Source of the DNA: Chitinilyticum piscinae
Lineage (GTDB): Bacteria; Pseudomonadota; Gammaproteobacteria; Burkholderiales; Chitinibacteraceae
Reading direction: 5' to 3'
Length of the DNA stretch: 64,000 nucleotides
Assembly: GCF_015223195.1 (NCBI RefSeq)
Contig: NZ_JADFUA010000011.1
Location: forward strand, 1-64,000
Below are positions 27,054-36,073 of this stretch, piece after piece. The notes beneath the pieces were generated by a model. The model saw only the letters and a program-made list of their open reading frames with translations. It ran no database searches and had not been told where the DNA came from. How positions within the stretch are numbered: the first letter of the stretch is position 1; each line of letters opens with the position of its first letter. The position numbers were made by a program, and so were the translations under genes.

Positions 27054-30000
27054 CGTGAATCTCTCGGCCTGGGCACTGAAGCACCGCTCACTGGTGCTCT
27101 ATCTGATGGCCGTGCTTTCGCTGGCGGGTATTCTGGCCTATGCCCAGCTCGGACAGAAAGAAGATCCCGAATTTACCTTCAAGGCGATGGTTGTGCGTGC
27201 TTTCTGGCCGGGCGCATCGGCAAGCGAAGTCGAAGAGCAGGTCACCGACCGGCTGGAGGAGGCACTGCAGGGCATCGCGTATATCGATTACACCAAGAGC
27301 TACTCTCGTGCCGGCGAGTCGCTGATCACGATTGTCTTGCGCGAAAGCGTGCGCAAGGAGGTGCCCGACGCCTGGTACCAGGTCCGCAAGCGCATCGGGG
27401 ATGCACAGGGCAATCTGCCATCGGGTGTGGTCGGGCCATTCTTCAATGACGAATTCGGTGATACCTACGGCAATCTCTACGCGATCACCGGCGATGGTTT
27501 TTCGCTGCCCGAGCTCAAGCACTGGGCCGAGATGGCGCGTAACGAGTTGCTGCGCATCCATGATGTGAACAAGGTGACGCTGCTGGGAGTACAGGACGAA
27601 AAAATCTACGTCGAATACAGCACCGCCAAACTGGCCAGCGTCGGGGTCAGCCCTTTCCAGATCAACCAGGTGCTCGCGGCGACCAATACCGTGACCCCCG
27701 CCGGGGTGGTCGAGGGACTGGACGAACGCATTTTTCTGCGCGTGACCGGTGGTTTTGATGCGGTCAGCACGATCAAGCGCACCCCAATTACGGTAAACGG
27801 CCGCACTTTCCGGCTGGAGGACGTGGCGACGGTGTACCGGGCGACGGTCAACCCGCCGGAAACGACGATTCGCCATCAGGGACAGCCGGCTCTGGCGCTG
27901 GGCATCTCGATGCGCGGCGGGGGCGATGTGATCGCCATGGGGCGGGAAATCGACGGTACGCTGGCGCGGCTCAAGACGGCGTTGCCGGTCGGCGTCGAGT
28001 TTCATACGGTTTCCGATCAGCCTGCGGTGGTACAGAACGCGATCCATATTTTCATGAAATCGCTGCTGGAGGCCGTAGTTATCGTGCTAGCGGTCAGCTT
28101 TCTTAGCCTGGGCTGGCGTACTGGCGTAGTGGTGGCGCTGTCGATCCCGCTGGTGCTGGCGATCACCTTCCTGCTGATGAAGTTATTCAATATCGAGTTG
28201 CAGCGCATTTCATTGGGGGCACTGGTGATTTCGCTTGGCCTGCTGGTTGATGATGCGATCATCGCGGTGGAGATGATGGCGCTCAAGCTCGAGCAGGGTT
28301 GGAACCGTTTCCGGGCTGCCACGTTTGCCTATACCTCGACCGCGTTTCCGATGCTGACCGGTACGCTGATTACGGTGGCAGGGTTTCTACCTGTAGGCCT
28401 TGCCAAGTCTGATGCAGGTGAATATACGTTTTCGATTTTCGCCGTTGTCGGCATCTCGCTGATTGTATCGTGGCTTGTGGCCGTGATTTTCACGCCGTAT
28501 CTGGGGTATCTGCTGCTGCCGGAAAAGCCGGTGCACGAGGATCACGATGTCTATCAGGGACGCTTCTATCAGGCATTCCGCAGGACCGTGATCTGGTGCG
28601 TGACCTGGCGCAAAACCACTATGGCTCTGACGGGGGCAGCATTCGTGCTGGCGCTGGCCGTGTTTGCGCTGTTTATCCCGAAACAGTTCTTCCCCGCCTC
28701 CAGTCGTCCGGAACTGATGGTTGATCTCTGGCTACCCTACGCCGCGTCGTTTGCTGCGACCGAGCGTGAAGTGAAACAACTTGAAGCGATCCTGCTGAAG
28801 GACCCGGATGTTGCGCACATCACCAGTTATGTCGGCGCCGGCTCGCCCCGTTACTACATGCCGCTGGACGAACAGATGCCCAATGTAAACTTTGGCCAGC
28901 TCACCGTGATGACCAAGGACGAGTTTGTCCGCGACAAGGTCTACCGGCGCATTACCGAGCTGTTTGCCCGCGATTTTCCTCAGGTCCGTGGCAGGGTGAC
29001 GCGTCTGGAGAACGGTCCGCCGGTTGGCTATCCCGTGCAGTTCCGTATTTCCGGGCCCGATCAGGATACATTGCGCCGTATTGCTGCGCAGGTTATGGAA
29101 ATCATGAAGCACAGTCCGTATACCCGGCAGGTACACACCGACTGGGGGGAGAAAGTCAAAACCGTGCGACTGACGGTTGATCAGGATCGTCTGCGCCAGC
29201 TGGGTCTGAATTCGCAGCAGCTTGCCGGAATGCTCCAGATGGCGATATCCGGCGTGACCGCAACCCAGCTGCGGGAAGGTAACGACAGCATTGCGGTGGT
29301 AGCGCGGCTGGTCGAGGGAGAACGCTCGCGGCTGGATTTCCTGCAGAGTTTGCCAGTGCAATTGCCCGACGGGCGTTCGGTACCACTGTCGCAGGTGGCC
29401 ACGCTGTCACTGGAGAATGAGGAGAGCATCGTCTGGCGTTACAACCGGGTGCCGACCATCAGCGTTCGTGCCGACGTGATGGGCGCCCAGGCCCCGGATG
29501 TGAGCACTGCCTTGCAACCAAAAATCCGCGCGCTGCAAGCCAGTTTGCCGGTGGGCTACCACATCGAAACCGGGGGAACGCTGGAGTCCTCGCAAAAGAG
29601 CGAGCGCTCGATTTTTGTCGTGATGCCGCTGATGCTGATCGTGGTGATGACGCTGCTGATGCTGCAGTTGCAGTCGATCCAGCGCATGATCATGGTGTTG
29701 TTGACCGCGCCGCTGGGGCTGATCGGGGTGACGCTGTCACTGCTGGTTTTCCAGGCGCCCTTCGGCTTTGTGGCGCAATTGGGCGTGATTGCGCTGATGG
29801 GCATGATCATGCGCAATTCGGTCATCCTGATGGATCAGATCGAGCAGGATATCGGCTCGGGTCAACGGCCCTGGGATGCGATCGTTGAATCTGCGGTACG
29901 CCGTTTCCGGCCGATCATGCTGACTGCGGCGGCAGCCATTCTGGCGATGATTCCGCTGTCGCGCGAAACCTTCTGGGGGCCGATGGCTGTGGCCATCATG

Positions 30001-30147
30001 GGGGGGCTGCTGGTGGCAACGGTTCTAACCCTGCTGTTCTTGCCGGCGCTGTATGCTGCCTGGTTCCGCATCCGGCCGGATACCCCTGCGGCACTGCGCA
30101 AGAATGGTACAGACGACAACTTGCCCGAAATGGCACACTCGCATTGA
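27043..30147 (+). CDS. RND multidrug efflux transporter, inner membrane
   Basis: A 1034-residue hydrophobe/amphiphile efflux RND pump with the classic two repeats of one helix, a large periplasmic domain and five or more helices. The proton-relay aspartates of helix 4 are in LGLLVDDAIIAVEMM (about residues 400-414). The ATG at 27043 is the family start; a GTG five codons earlier is possible. It exports toxic compounds from periplasm and inner membrane through the adaptor and the TolC-like gene that follow the same promoter. Substrates cannot be told from sequence. Confidence 0.95.
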   Translation: MFSNVNLSAWALKHRSLVLYLMAVLSLAGILAYAQLGQKEDPEFTFKAMVVRAFWPGASASEVEEQVTDRLEEALQGIAYIDYTKSYSRAGESLITIVLRESVRKEVPDAWYQVRKRIGDAQGNLPSGVVGPFFNDEFGDTYGNLYAITGDGFSLPELKHWAEMARNELLRIHDVNKVTLLGVQDEKIYVEYSTAKLASVGVSPFQINQVLAATNTVTPAGVVEGLDERIFLRVTGGFDAVSTIKRTPITVNGRTFRLEDVATVYRATVNPPETTIRHQGQPALALGISMRGGGDVIAMGREIDGTLARLKTALPVGVEFHTVSDQPAVVQNAIHIFMKSLLEAVVIVLAVSFLSLGWRTGVVVALSIPLVLAITFLLMKLFNIELQRISLGALVISLGLLVDDAIIAVEMMALKLEQGWNRFRAATFAYTSTAFPMLTGTLITVAGFLPVGLAKSDAGEYTFSIFAVVGISLIVSWLVAVIFTPYLGYLLLPEKPVHEDHDVYQGRFYQAFRRTVIWCVTWRKTTMALTGAAFVLALAVFALFIPKQFFPASSRPELMVDLWLPYAASFAATEREVKQLEAILLKDPDVAHITSYVGAGSPRYYMPLDEQMPNVNFGQLTVMTKDEFVRDKVYRRITELFARDFPQVRGRVTRLENGPPVGYPVQFRISGPDQDTLRRIAAQVMEIMKHSPYTRQVHTDWGEKVKTVRLTVDQDRLRQLGLNSQQLAGMLQMAISGVTATQLREGNDSIAVVARLVEGERSRLDFLQSLPVQLPDGRSVPLSQVATLSLENEESIVWRYNRVPTISVRADVMGAQAPDVSTALQPKIRALQASLPVGYHIETGGTLESSQKSERSIFVVMPLMLIVVMTLLMLQLQSIQRMIMVLLTAPLGLIGVTLSLLVFQAPFGFVAQLGVIALMGMIMRNSVILMDQIEQDIGSGQRPWDAIVESAVRRFRPIMLTAAAAILAMIPLSRETFWGPMAVAIMGGLLVATVLTLLFLPALYAAWFRIRPDTPAALRKNGTDDNLPEMAHSH

Positions 30148-30152
30148 AACTG

Positions 30153-30170
30153 GGCCGGCATGGGCCGGCC
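30153..30170 (+). promoter_or_regulatory. Short hairpin between pump and channel genes
   Basis: GGCCGGC and GCCGGCC form a perfect 7-bp stem around ATGG in the 42-base gap before the TolC-like gene. No T run follows, so read-through is expected; it may affect message stability or the level of the last gene. Confidence 0.45.
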
Positions 30171-30189
30171 TGCTGCTGTGGATAATCCA

Positions 30190-31536
30190 ATGAAGCTCAA
30201 ACCGCTATTCCTCGCTTTTGCAACCTTACTGGCGTTACCAGCCAGTGCTCTGGATCTGGTCGGTGCCTGGCAGGCGGCCAAGCAGCACGATCCATCCTAC
30301 TCGGCGGCCCGGCAGGCCCTGCTTGCCGGCAAGGAAAAGGCGGTGCAGGGGCGGGCACTACTGCTGCCACAGGTCGAGCTAGCCGCTGGAGCCAGCCACG
30401 TCCGCCAGGAGAATGATCCCGGTGTGCCAACCCTCACCAATCCTCGTGCCAACACCAGTGGCGACACGTATCGCTATGCGCTCTCGCTGACGCAGCCGCT
30501 GTTCCGCATGGATGCGTTTGTGGCGGCCGACCAGCTGGGCAAGCAGAGTGATCTATCCGAGGTGCAGTTTCGCCTGACCGAGCAGCAGTTGATGCTGAAA
30601 CTGTCGCTGGCCTACTTCGAAGTGCTGGCCGCGCAGGAAAAGGTGACCCTGGCCGTGGCGCAGCTCGAGGCTTTCTCCCAGCAGCTGGCCCAGGCGCAGA
30701 AATCCTTCGAGGTGGGCGTGGCGACCATTACCGACGTCAATGAGGCTAAAGCGCGCTATGACGCGACCACTGCCGCGGAAATCGTTGCCCGCAACGAACT
30801 GGCGGTCAAGCAGAATGCCCTGCGCCTGATTACCGGGGAAGCTAACGCTCGCCTGGCGACCATTGCTGATCGTGAACCACTGCCGCCCCAGCCCAATGTG
30901 CTGGATGAATGGTTGAGCCGTTCGGGGAAAGGCAGCCTGGAATTGCAGGCGCAGCAATTGAATCTGGCCATTGCCGGTCGTGAAATTGACCGTTACCGCA
31001 CGGAATATTCACCGACACTCGATCTTGTCGCCAGCTATGGCAATAACTACCAGCGTGAGGACCTTTCGCGCAATGGTGGTACCGATCGCAGTGGCCAGGC
31101 GCTGGTCGGCGTGCAGCTGTCGATCCCGTTGTTTACTGGCGGACGCATGTCCTCGCAATACCGCGAAAGCGTCGCTAATCGCGACCAGCAGGCGGACAGG
31201 CTGGAGGCCACGCGCCGGGATGTCGAACAGGCCACGACCCAGTCATTCCTCGGGGTGACTGCCGGTGCCGCGCAAATACGCGCGTTGCAGCAATCGCTGG
31301 TTTCCAGCCAGTCGCTGCTGGAGTCAACCAAATTGGGTTATGAGGTCGGTGTATCCACGATGGTGGATGTACTCAATGCCAATCAGCGCTATTACGAAAC
31401 CCGCTATCAGTTGGTGGTCGCCAAATACACCTATCTTTATGCGGGATTACAGCTGGCGGCAGCCACGGGTGCGCTGGATGAGTCGGTATTGCAGAAAGTG
31501 AATGGCTGGCTGATTGAAAGTGCAAATACACAATAA
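30190..31536 (+). CDS. TolC-family outer membrane channel
   Basis: A 448-residue TolC-like protein, last gene of the efflux operon. The ATG at 30190 gives a signal peptide MKLKPLFLAFATLLALPASA; an upstream in-frame start would add ten residues before it. Two related halves are visible: DLVGAWQAAKQHDPSYSAARQALLAGKEKAVQGRALLLPQV at the start and the later SIPLFTGGRMSSQYRES with long amphipathic helices. The sequence resembles type I secretion TolC rather than the lipoprotein NodT type seen later in the window. It completes the tripartite pump. Confidence 0.92.
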   Translation: MKLKPLFLAFATLLALPASALDLVGAWQAAKQHDPSYSAARQALLAGKEKAVQGRALLLPQVELAAGASHVRQENDPGVPTLTNPRANTSGDTYRYALSLTQPLFRMDAFVAADQLGKQSDLSEVQFRLTEQQLMLKLSLAYFEVLAAQEKVTLAVAQLEAFSQQLAQAQKSFEVGVATITDVNEAKARYDATTAAEIVARNELAVKQNALRLITGEANARLATIADREPLPPQPNVLDEWLSRSGKGSLELQAQQLNLAIAGREIDRYRTEYSPTLDLVASYGNNYQREDLSRNGGTDRSGQALVGVQLSIPLFTGGRMSSQYRESVANRDQQADRLEATRRDVEQATTQSFLGVTAGAAQIRALQQSLVSSQSLLESTKLGYEVGVSTMVDVLNANQRYYETRYQLVVAKYTYLYAGLQLAAATGALDESVLQKVNGWLIESANTQ

Positions 31537-31613
31537 TCATTTCTTGCCATTTCGTGTTTATGCGTTCCATAATGCCAGCACAATTTGACTGTTAATTATT
31601 CGGAGTGCACCTG

Positions 31614-31943
31614 ATGGATCTGTCCGGCCTGAATTACAATGAACTGGTTGAACTGCGCAAGCGTCTGGACGTCGAACTGGTTCGCCGCAAGGATCAGGAA
31701 AAGCGTCAACTGCTGCAAGATATCGAAGCCCGGGCCAGCGAAAGTGGCTATACCCTGGCTGAATTGCTGGCGCTGGCCGCTGGCGGTAAAAAGGCGGCTG
31801 CAGGCAAGAAGACTGCCGGCGTCGCCCAGTTTGCCAATCCCGCCAATCCGGAGCAAACCTGGACTGGCCGTGGTCGCAAGCCGCAATGGGTTATCGATTT
31901 CCTCGGCAATGGCGGTGATATCGAAGCACTGCGCATTGCCTGA
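31614..31943 (+). CDS. H-NS family nucleoid protein
   Basis: A 109-residue H-NS-like protein. The N-terminal helix MDLSGLNYNELVELRKRLDVELVRRKDQEKRQLLQDIEARASE forms the oligomerisation coiled coil; the C-terminal TWTGRGRKPQWVIDFLGNGGDIEALRI holds the DNA-binding loop (TGRGRKP, about residues 84-90). An Ala/Lys linker (AAGGKKAAAGKKT) joins them. It silences AT-rich, often acquired, DNA. The ATG has GGAG ten bases upstream; a GTG three codons earlier is less likely. Confidence 0.95.
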   Translation: MDLSGLNYNELVELRKRLDVELVRRKDQEKRQLLQDIEARASESGYTLAELLALAAGGKKAAAGKKTAGVAQFANPANPEQTWTGRGRKPQWVIDFLGNGGDIEALRIA

Positions 31944-31962
31944 CCGGACTCGCACTGCAATT

Positions 31963-31998
31963 GCAAAACGGGATGGCATGCCATCCCGTTTTGCTTTT
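31963..31998 (+). terminator. Terminator after the H-NS gene
   Basis: A 32-base perfect palindrome (31963-31994) folds as a 14-bp stem with a CATG loop and is followed by TTTT. Its symmetry lets it stop transcription from either side. It lies 20 bases after the H-NS stop. Confidence 0.9.
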
Positions 31999-32067
31999 CC
32001 GGCTGGCGTGGTTTAGCGCTGGGCGGATTGCTCCTGTAAAATGGCGTTTTGCCTGAACCATCACGCC

Positions 32068-34206
32068 ATGAATGCCTCGCTGACTGCCAACCTTAATCCG
32101 CAACAGGCCGCCGCGGTCGAATTGCCAGCGGAGCACGCGCTGATTCTGGCTGGCGCCGGCTCCGGCAAGACCCGCGTGCTCACTACCCGCATGGCGTGGT
32201 TGCTGTCGACGGGGCAGGTCAGCCCGGCCGGCATTCTCGCCGTCACCTTTACCAACAAGGCCGCCAAGGAAATGCTGGCGCGCATGACGGCCATGCTGCC
32301 GCTCAATCCGCGCGGCTTGTGGATCGGCACCTTTCACGGCTTGTGCAACCGGATGCTCCGCTTGCACCACCGTGATGCGGGCCTGCCGGAACAATTCGCC
32401 ATTCTCGATAGCCAGGACCAGTTGTCCGCCATCAAGCGGGTCTTGAAGCTGCTCAATATCGACGATGAGCGTTATCCGGCCAAATCCTGCCAGCATTTCA
32501 TCAACGGCAACAAGGAAGCGGGTATCCGTTCTGCGGCCTTGCAGATCTGGGATGAGCACAGCCGGGTGATGAAGGCGGTGTATGAGGAATACGAGCGGCA
32601 ATGCCAGCGTGAGGGCGTGGTCGATTTTGCTGAGTTGCTGCTGCGCTGTTATGAATTGCTCAATGGCAATGCCAGTCTGCGCGCACATTATCAGCAGCGT
32701 TTCCGCCATGTGCTTGTCGATGAATTCCAGGATACCAATACCCTGCAATATGCCTGGCTGAAACTGCTGGTCGGTCCTGAGAGTGCGATGTTTGCCGTAG
32801 GGGATGATGATCAGTCGATTTATGCTTTCCGTGGCGCGAATGTCGGCAATATGCACGACTTCCAGCGCGACTTTGCGGTGAAGCATGTGATCCGGCTGGA
32901 GCAGAATTACCGCTCGCACAGCAATATTCTCACGGCGGCCAATGCCGTGATCAGTTGCAACCGCAACCGGCTGGGCAAGCAATTGTGGACCGATTCCGAA
33001 GACGGCGAACTGCTGCGCGTATTCGAAGGCCTGAGTGATTTCGACGAATGCGAATTTGTTGTTGGCGAAGTGCAGGCACTGATTCGTGATGGTGTGCCAG
33101 CCAATGACATTGCCATTCTGTATCGCAGCAATGCGCAATCCCGCGTGCTGGAGCACGGGCTCTTTACCGCCGGTGTGCCCTATCGCGTGTATGGCGGGCT
33201 GCGCTTTTTCGAGCGCCAGGAAATCAAGCACGCACTGGCCTACCTGCGTCTGATTGCCAGCCCGGAAGATGACAATGCGCTGCTGCGCGTGATCAATTTC
33301 CCCACGCGTGGTATCGGAGCGCGCACGGTCGATACGCTGCAGGAAAACGCGCGACTGGCCGGCACCTCGCTGTGGCAGGTCGCGTGCTCGGGCGGGCTGG
33401 GGCGCAGTGGTGCCGCGGTCGGCAAGTTCGTGCAGCTGGTTGAGGTGATGCGCACGCAAACGCAAGGCCTGCCCCTGCCGGAAGTTGTGGCGATCATGCT
33501 GGAGCTCTCCGGGTTGACGGCTCATTACCGCGCCGACAAGGATGGCGAAGACCGGCTGGAAAACCTGGGGGAACTGGTGACGGCGGCTGCGGCTTTTATT
33601 GCCGAGGACGAGAACACCATCGTCGCCTTTCTGTCGCACGCCAGCCTGGAAGCGGGAGATCATCAGGCCAATGCGCAGCAGGATGCAATCCAGCTAATGA
33701 CCGTGCATGCCGCCAAGGGGCTGGAGTTTCATTCGGTGTTCCTGACCGGGCTGGAAGAGGGGCTCTTCCCGCACGAAAACAGCATGAGCGACCCGAAGGC
33801 GCTCGAAGAAGAACGCCGGCTGATGTATGTCGCTATTACGCGCGCACGCCGCCGGCTGTATCTGTCGCTGGCACAAAGCCGCATGCTGCACGGCCAGACC
33901 CGCTATGCGCCGGGCAGCCGCTTCTTGGGTGAAATTCCGCCCGAGGTGTTGCGCTATCTGAACCGAGGGTATGCTCCGCAAACCGCCTATATCAGCAAGC
34001 AAGAGACCCATACCCCCTCAACTCCCAAGGCTGCGCCCGAGCATGGTCTGGCGATCGGCATGACGGTGCAGCATCACCGCTTCGGCGTTGGCGTCGTGAC
34101 GGATTACGAAGGCGGCGCCAACGGCAATGTGCAGGTCAATTTTGCTGAACACGGCAGCAAGTGGCTGGCCGTGGCCTATGCCAAGCTGCAAGCGGTGAGC
34201 AACTGA
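32068..34206 (+). CDS. uvrD: DNA helicase II (UvrD)
   Basis: A 712-residue superfamily 1A helicase. Visible motifs: Q motif LNPQQAAAVE, I LAGAGSGKTRVL (about residues 28-39), Ia AVTFTNKAAKEML, II LVDEFQDTN, III VGDDDQSIYAFRGA, IV LEQNYRSHSNIL, V MTVHAAKGLEFHSVFL and VI RRLMYVAITRARRRLYL. The C terminus (GMTVQHHRFGVGVVTDYEG...VNFAEHGSKWLAVAYAKL) is the Tudor-like tail that contacts RNA polymerase in UvrD. It acts in nucleotide excision and mismatch repair. Start uncertain: an ATG nine codons upstream is also open, and neither has a clear ribosome site. Confidence 0.93.
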   Translation: MNASLTANLNPQQAAAVELPAEHALILAGAGSGKTRVLTTRMAWLLSTGQVSPAGILAVTFTNKAAKEMLARMTAMLPLNPRGLWIGTFHGLCNRMLRLHHRDAGLPEQFAILDSQDQLSAIKRVLKLLNIDDERYPAKSCQHFINGNKEAGIRSAALQIWDEHSRVMKAVYEEYERQCQREGVVDFAELLLRCYELLNGNASLRAHYQQRFRHVLVDEFQDTNTLQYAWLKLLVGPESAMFAVGDDDQSIYAFRGANVGNMHDFQRDFAVKHVIRLEQNYRSHSNILTAANAVISCNRNRLGKQLWTDSEDGELLRVFEGLSDFDECEFVVGEVQALIRDGVPANDIAILYRSNAQSRVLEHGLFTAGVPYRVYGGLRFFERQEIKHALAYLRLIASPEDDNALLRVINFPTRGIGARTVDTLQENARLAGTSLWQVACSGGLGRSGAAVGKFVQLVEVMRTQTQGLPLPEVVAIMLELSGLTAHYRADKDGEDRLENLGELVTAAAAFIAEDENTIVAFLSHASLEAGDHQANAQQDAIQLMTVHAAKGLEFHSVFLTGLEEGLFPHENSMSDPKALEEERRLMYVAITRARRRLYLSLAQSRMLHGQTRYAPGSRFLGEIPPEVLRYLNRGYAPQTAYISKQETHTPSTPKAAPEHGLAIGMTVQHHRFGVGVVTDYEGGANGNVQVNFAEHGSKWLAVAYAKLQAVSN

Positions 34207-35154
34207 TCAGCCGGTCAGCGAGGCGCCGGCAATAACCCGGTTGCGTCCCTGTTGCTTGGCTTCATACAGGGCATGATCGGCGGCCTGGAGGTATGCTCCT
34301 GCAGGCAAGGCATCACTAGGCTTGGCGGCAAACACACCGACGCTGATGCTCACCACGCCCAGCCCGGTCGGGCTCTGGTGTGGCAATTGCAGCGATTGCA
34401 CCTGCTGGCGCAGCCAGTCGCCGGTAGCCAGCACCTCCTCTGCGGTACAGCAGGGCAGCACGGCGGCAAATTCTTCGCCACCATAGCGGGCGATGAATTC
34501 TGCTGGCCGGCGCAGTGACTGGATCAGGCAGCGCGCCACCAGTCGCAGTACATCATCGCCGGCAGCGTGGCCTTGTGTGTCGTTGACCAGCTTGAAGTAA
34601 TCGATGTCGATCAGTGCCAGCCCCAGTGATTCGCCTTGGCGGTAATGGCGGCGGTATTCGGTTTGCCATTGCTGGTCGAAGTAGCGGCGGTTGTAGGTGC
34701 CTGTCAGGCCATCCCGGCTGGCCAGCCCCCGCAGGAACTGGGTTTGCCGCTGCAGGGTCAGGTGGGTCTGCACGCGGGCACGCACCACGGCCTGATTGAA
34801 GGGCTTGCTGACAAAATCGACCGCACCAGCAGACAGCGCCGCCAGTTCATGTTCGGTGTCATTGTGCGAGGTGACAAAAATCACCGAGCTTTCAGCGGTC
34901 AATTCGCTGTCCTTGAGCGCGCGGCAGACGGCGTAGCCATCCATGCCTGGCATTTCCACATCCAGCAGGATCAGATCGGGACGCTTGCTGCGGGCGAGTT
35001 GCAGCCCACTTTCCCCGTCACCGGCGCACAGGGTATCGGCAAGGTCAGCCAGCAGCGCCTGCAGAATGCGCTGATTGAGCTGGCTGTCGTCGATGATCAG
35101 CACCAGTGGCCGGGTGCTGATGTCGTTCTGGCCATCGAGTTGCAGTAAATCCAT
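34207..35154 (-). CDS. Response regulator diguanylate cyclase (REC-GGDEF)
   Basis: A 315-residue two-domain protein. The receiver spans about residues 15-132 with the acid pocket IIDDSQ and the phospho-acceptor D65 in LILLDVEMPGMDG. The GGDEF domain spans about 145-310 with active site GGEEF (225-229). At the inhibitory site the pattern is R216-x-x-E219, not RxxD, so product feedback may be weak. No partner histidine kinase is adjacent. The ATG has AGGA five bases upstream. Its stop codon abuts the uvrD stop with no bases between; no terminator is seen there. Confidence 0.93.
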   Translation of the reverse strand: MDLLQLDGQNDISTRPLVLIIDDSQLNQRILQALLADLADTLCAGDGESGLQLARSKRPDLILLDVEMPGMDGYAVCRALKDSELTAESSVIFVTSHNDTEHELAALSAGAVDFVSKPFNQAVVRARVQTHLTLQRQTQFLRGLASRDGLTGTYNRRYFDQQWQTEYRRHYRQGESLGLALIDIDYFKLVNDTQGHAAGDDVLRLVARCLIQSLRRPAEFIARYGGEEFAAVLPCCTAEEVLATGDWLRQQVQSLQLPHQSPTGLGVVSISVGVFAAKPSDALPAGAYLQAADHALYEAKQQGRNRVIAGASLTG

Positions 35155-35165
35155 GTGTCCTGCCA

Positions 35166-35196
35166 AGAAAAAGCCCGCGCAAACGTAGCGGGCTTT
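35166..35196 (-). terminator. Terminator after fpr
   Basis: AAAGCCCGC (35170-35178) pairs with GCGGGCTTT (35188-35196); on the minus strand the stem runs into five T. It separates fpr from the REC-GGDEF gene. Confidence 0.87.
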
Positions 35197-35230
35197 CAGT
35201 ATGGGCTGGATTTCTGACAAGTGCTAACGC

Positions 35231-36007
35231 TTATTTCTCGACAAACGCCCGTTCGATCACATAATCACCCGGCGTTCCGGTGCGCGGCGAGACTTCGAAG
35301 CCCAGCTTGTTCAGCAGCGCGGCGGTGTCGTGCAGCATGGCGGGGCTGCCGCACAGCATCGCGCGGTCAGTGGCCGGATCAAGCGGCGGCAGACCGATAT
35401 CGTCGAACAGCTTGCCCGAGGTGATCAGATCGGTGAGCCGGCCCTGATTGCGGAAGGGTTCGCGCGTCACGGTCGGGTAGTAGATCAGCTTCTCGCGGAC
35501 CATCTCGCCGAGGAATTCGTCGTTCGGCAGTATGTTTTCGATGTAGTCGGCGTAAGCGAGTTCGCTCACCGAGCGCACGCCGTGTACCAGCACGATCTTG
35601 TCGAAACGCTCGTAGGCTTCCGGGTCCTTGATCAGGCTCATGAACGGCGCCAACCCGGTGCCGGTGCTGAGGTAATAGAGATTGTGGCCGGGCAGCAGGT
35701 CGGAGAGCACCAGCGTGCCAGTCGGCTTCTTGCTCACCAGCAGATCGTCGCCAACCTGGATTTTCTGCAGGCGCGAGGTCAGCGGGCCGTTGGGCACCTT
35801 GATCGAGAAGAACTCCAGCTCCTCCTCGTAATTGGCGCTGGCGACCGAGTAGGCACGCATCAGCGGCTTGCCATCGACCATCAGCCCTATCATGACGAAC
35901 TGGCCATTTTCGAAGCGCAGGCCCGGGTCGCGCGTCACCTTGAAGCTGAACAGCGTGTCGTTCCAGTGGTGAACGGACAGCACTTTCTGAATGTTGTAGG
36001 CGCTCAT
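35231..36007 (-). CDS. fpr: Ferredoxin/flavodoxin-NADP+ reductase
   Basis: A 258-residue FAD flavoprotein, standard length for proteobacterial Fpr. The FAD-binding motif is RAYSVASANYEEELEFF (about residues 50-66), the NADP segment LYYLSTGTGLAPFMSLI (about 111-127) and the C terminus GTPGDYVIERAFVEK is family-typical. It moves electrons between NADPH and ferredoxin or flavodoxin. Upstream lies a repeat, then etfA; no terminator is seen, so it may share the etfB-etfA transcript. Confidence 0.95.
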   Translation of the reverse strand: MSAYNIQKVLSVHHWNDTLFSFKVTRDPGLRFENGQFVMIGLMVDGKPLMRAYSVASANYEEELEFFSIKVPNGPLTSRLQKIQVGDDLLVSKKPTGTLVLSDLLPGHNLYYLSTGTGLAPFMSLIKDPEAYERFDKIVLVHGVRSVSELAYADYIENILPNDEFLGEMVREKLIYYPTVTREPFRNQGRLTDLITSGKLFDDIGLPPLDPATDRAMLCGSPAMLHDTAALLNKLGFEVSPRTGTPGDYVIERAFVEK

Positions 36008-36021
36008 TTTTATACCTTTAT

Positions 36022-36070
36022 ATGTATTGCTATGCGGCCGAATTAATTATTGGGCTATGGCCGTATACCT
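36022..36070. repeat. GTAT-N37-ATAC intergenic element, copy 4
   Basis: GTAT at 36024-36027 and ATAC at 36065-36068, 41 bp apart. Its left arm ATGTATTGCTATG is nearly the same as the left arm of copy 1 (ATGTATTGCTTTG). It fills the etfA-fpr gap. Confidence 0.72.
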
Positions 36071-36073
36071 GCT

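Noticed and set aside
31891-33663. A 590-codon minus-strand frame opposite uvrD
   Set aside because: Fully antisense to helicase motifs and low-complexity in His/Gln/Arg; a shadow frame.
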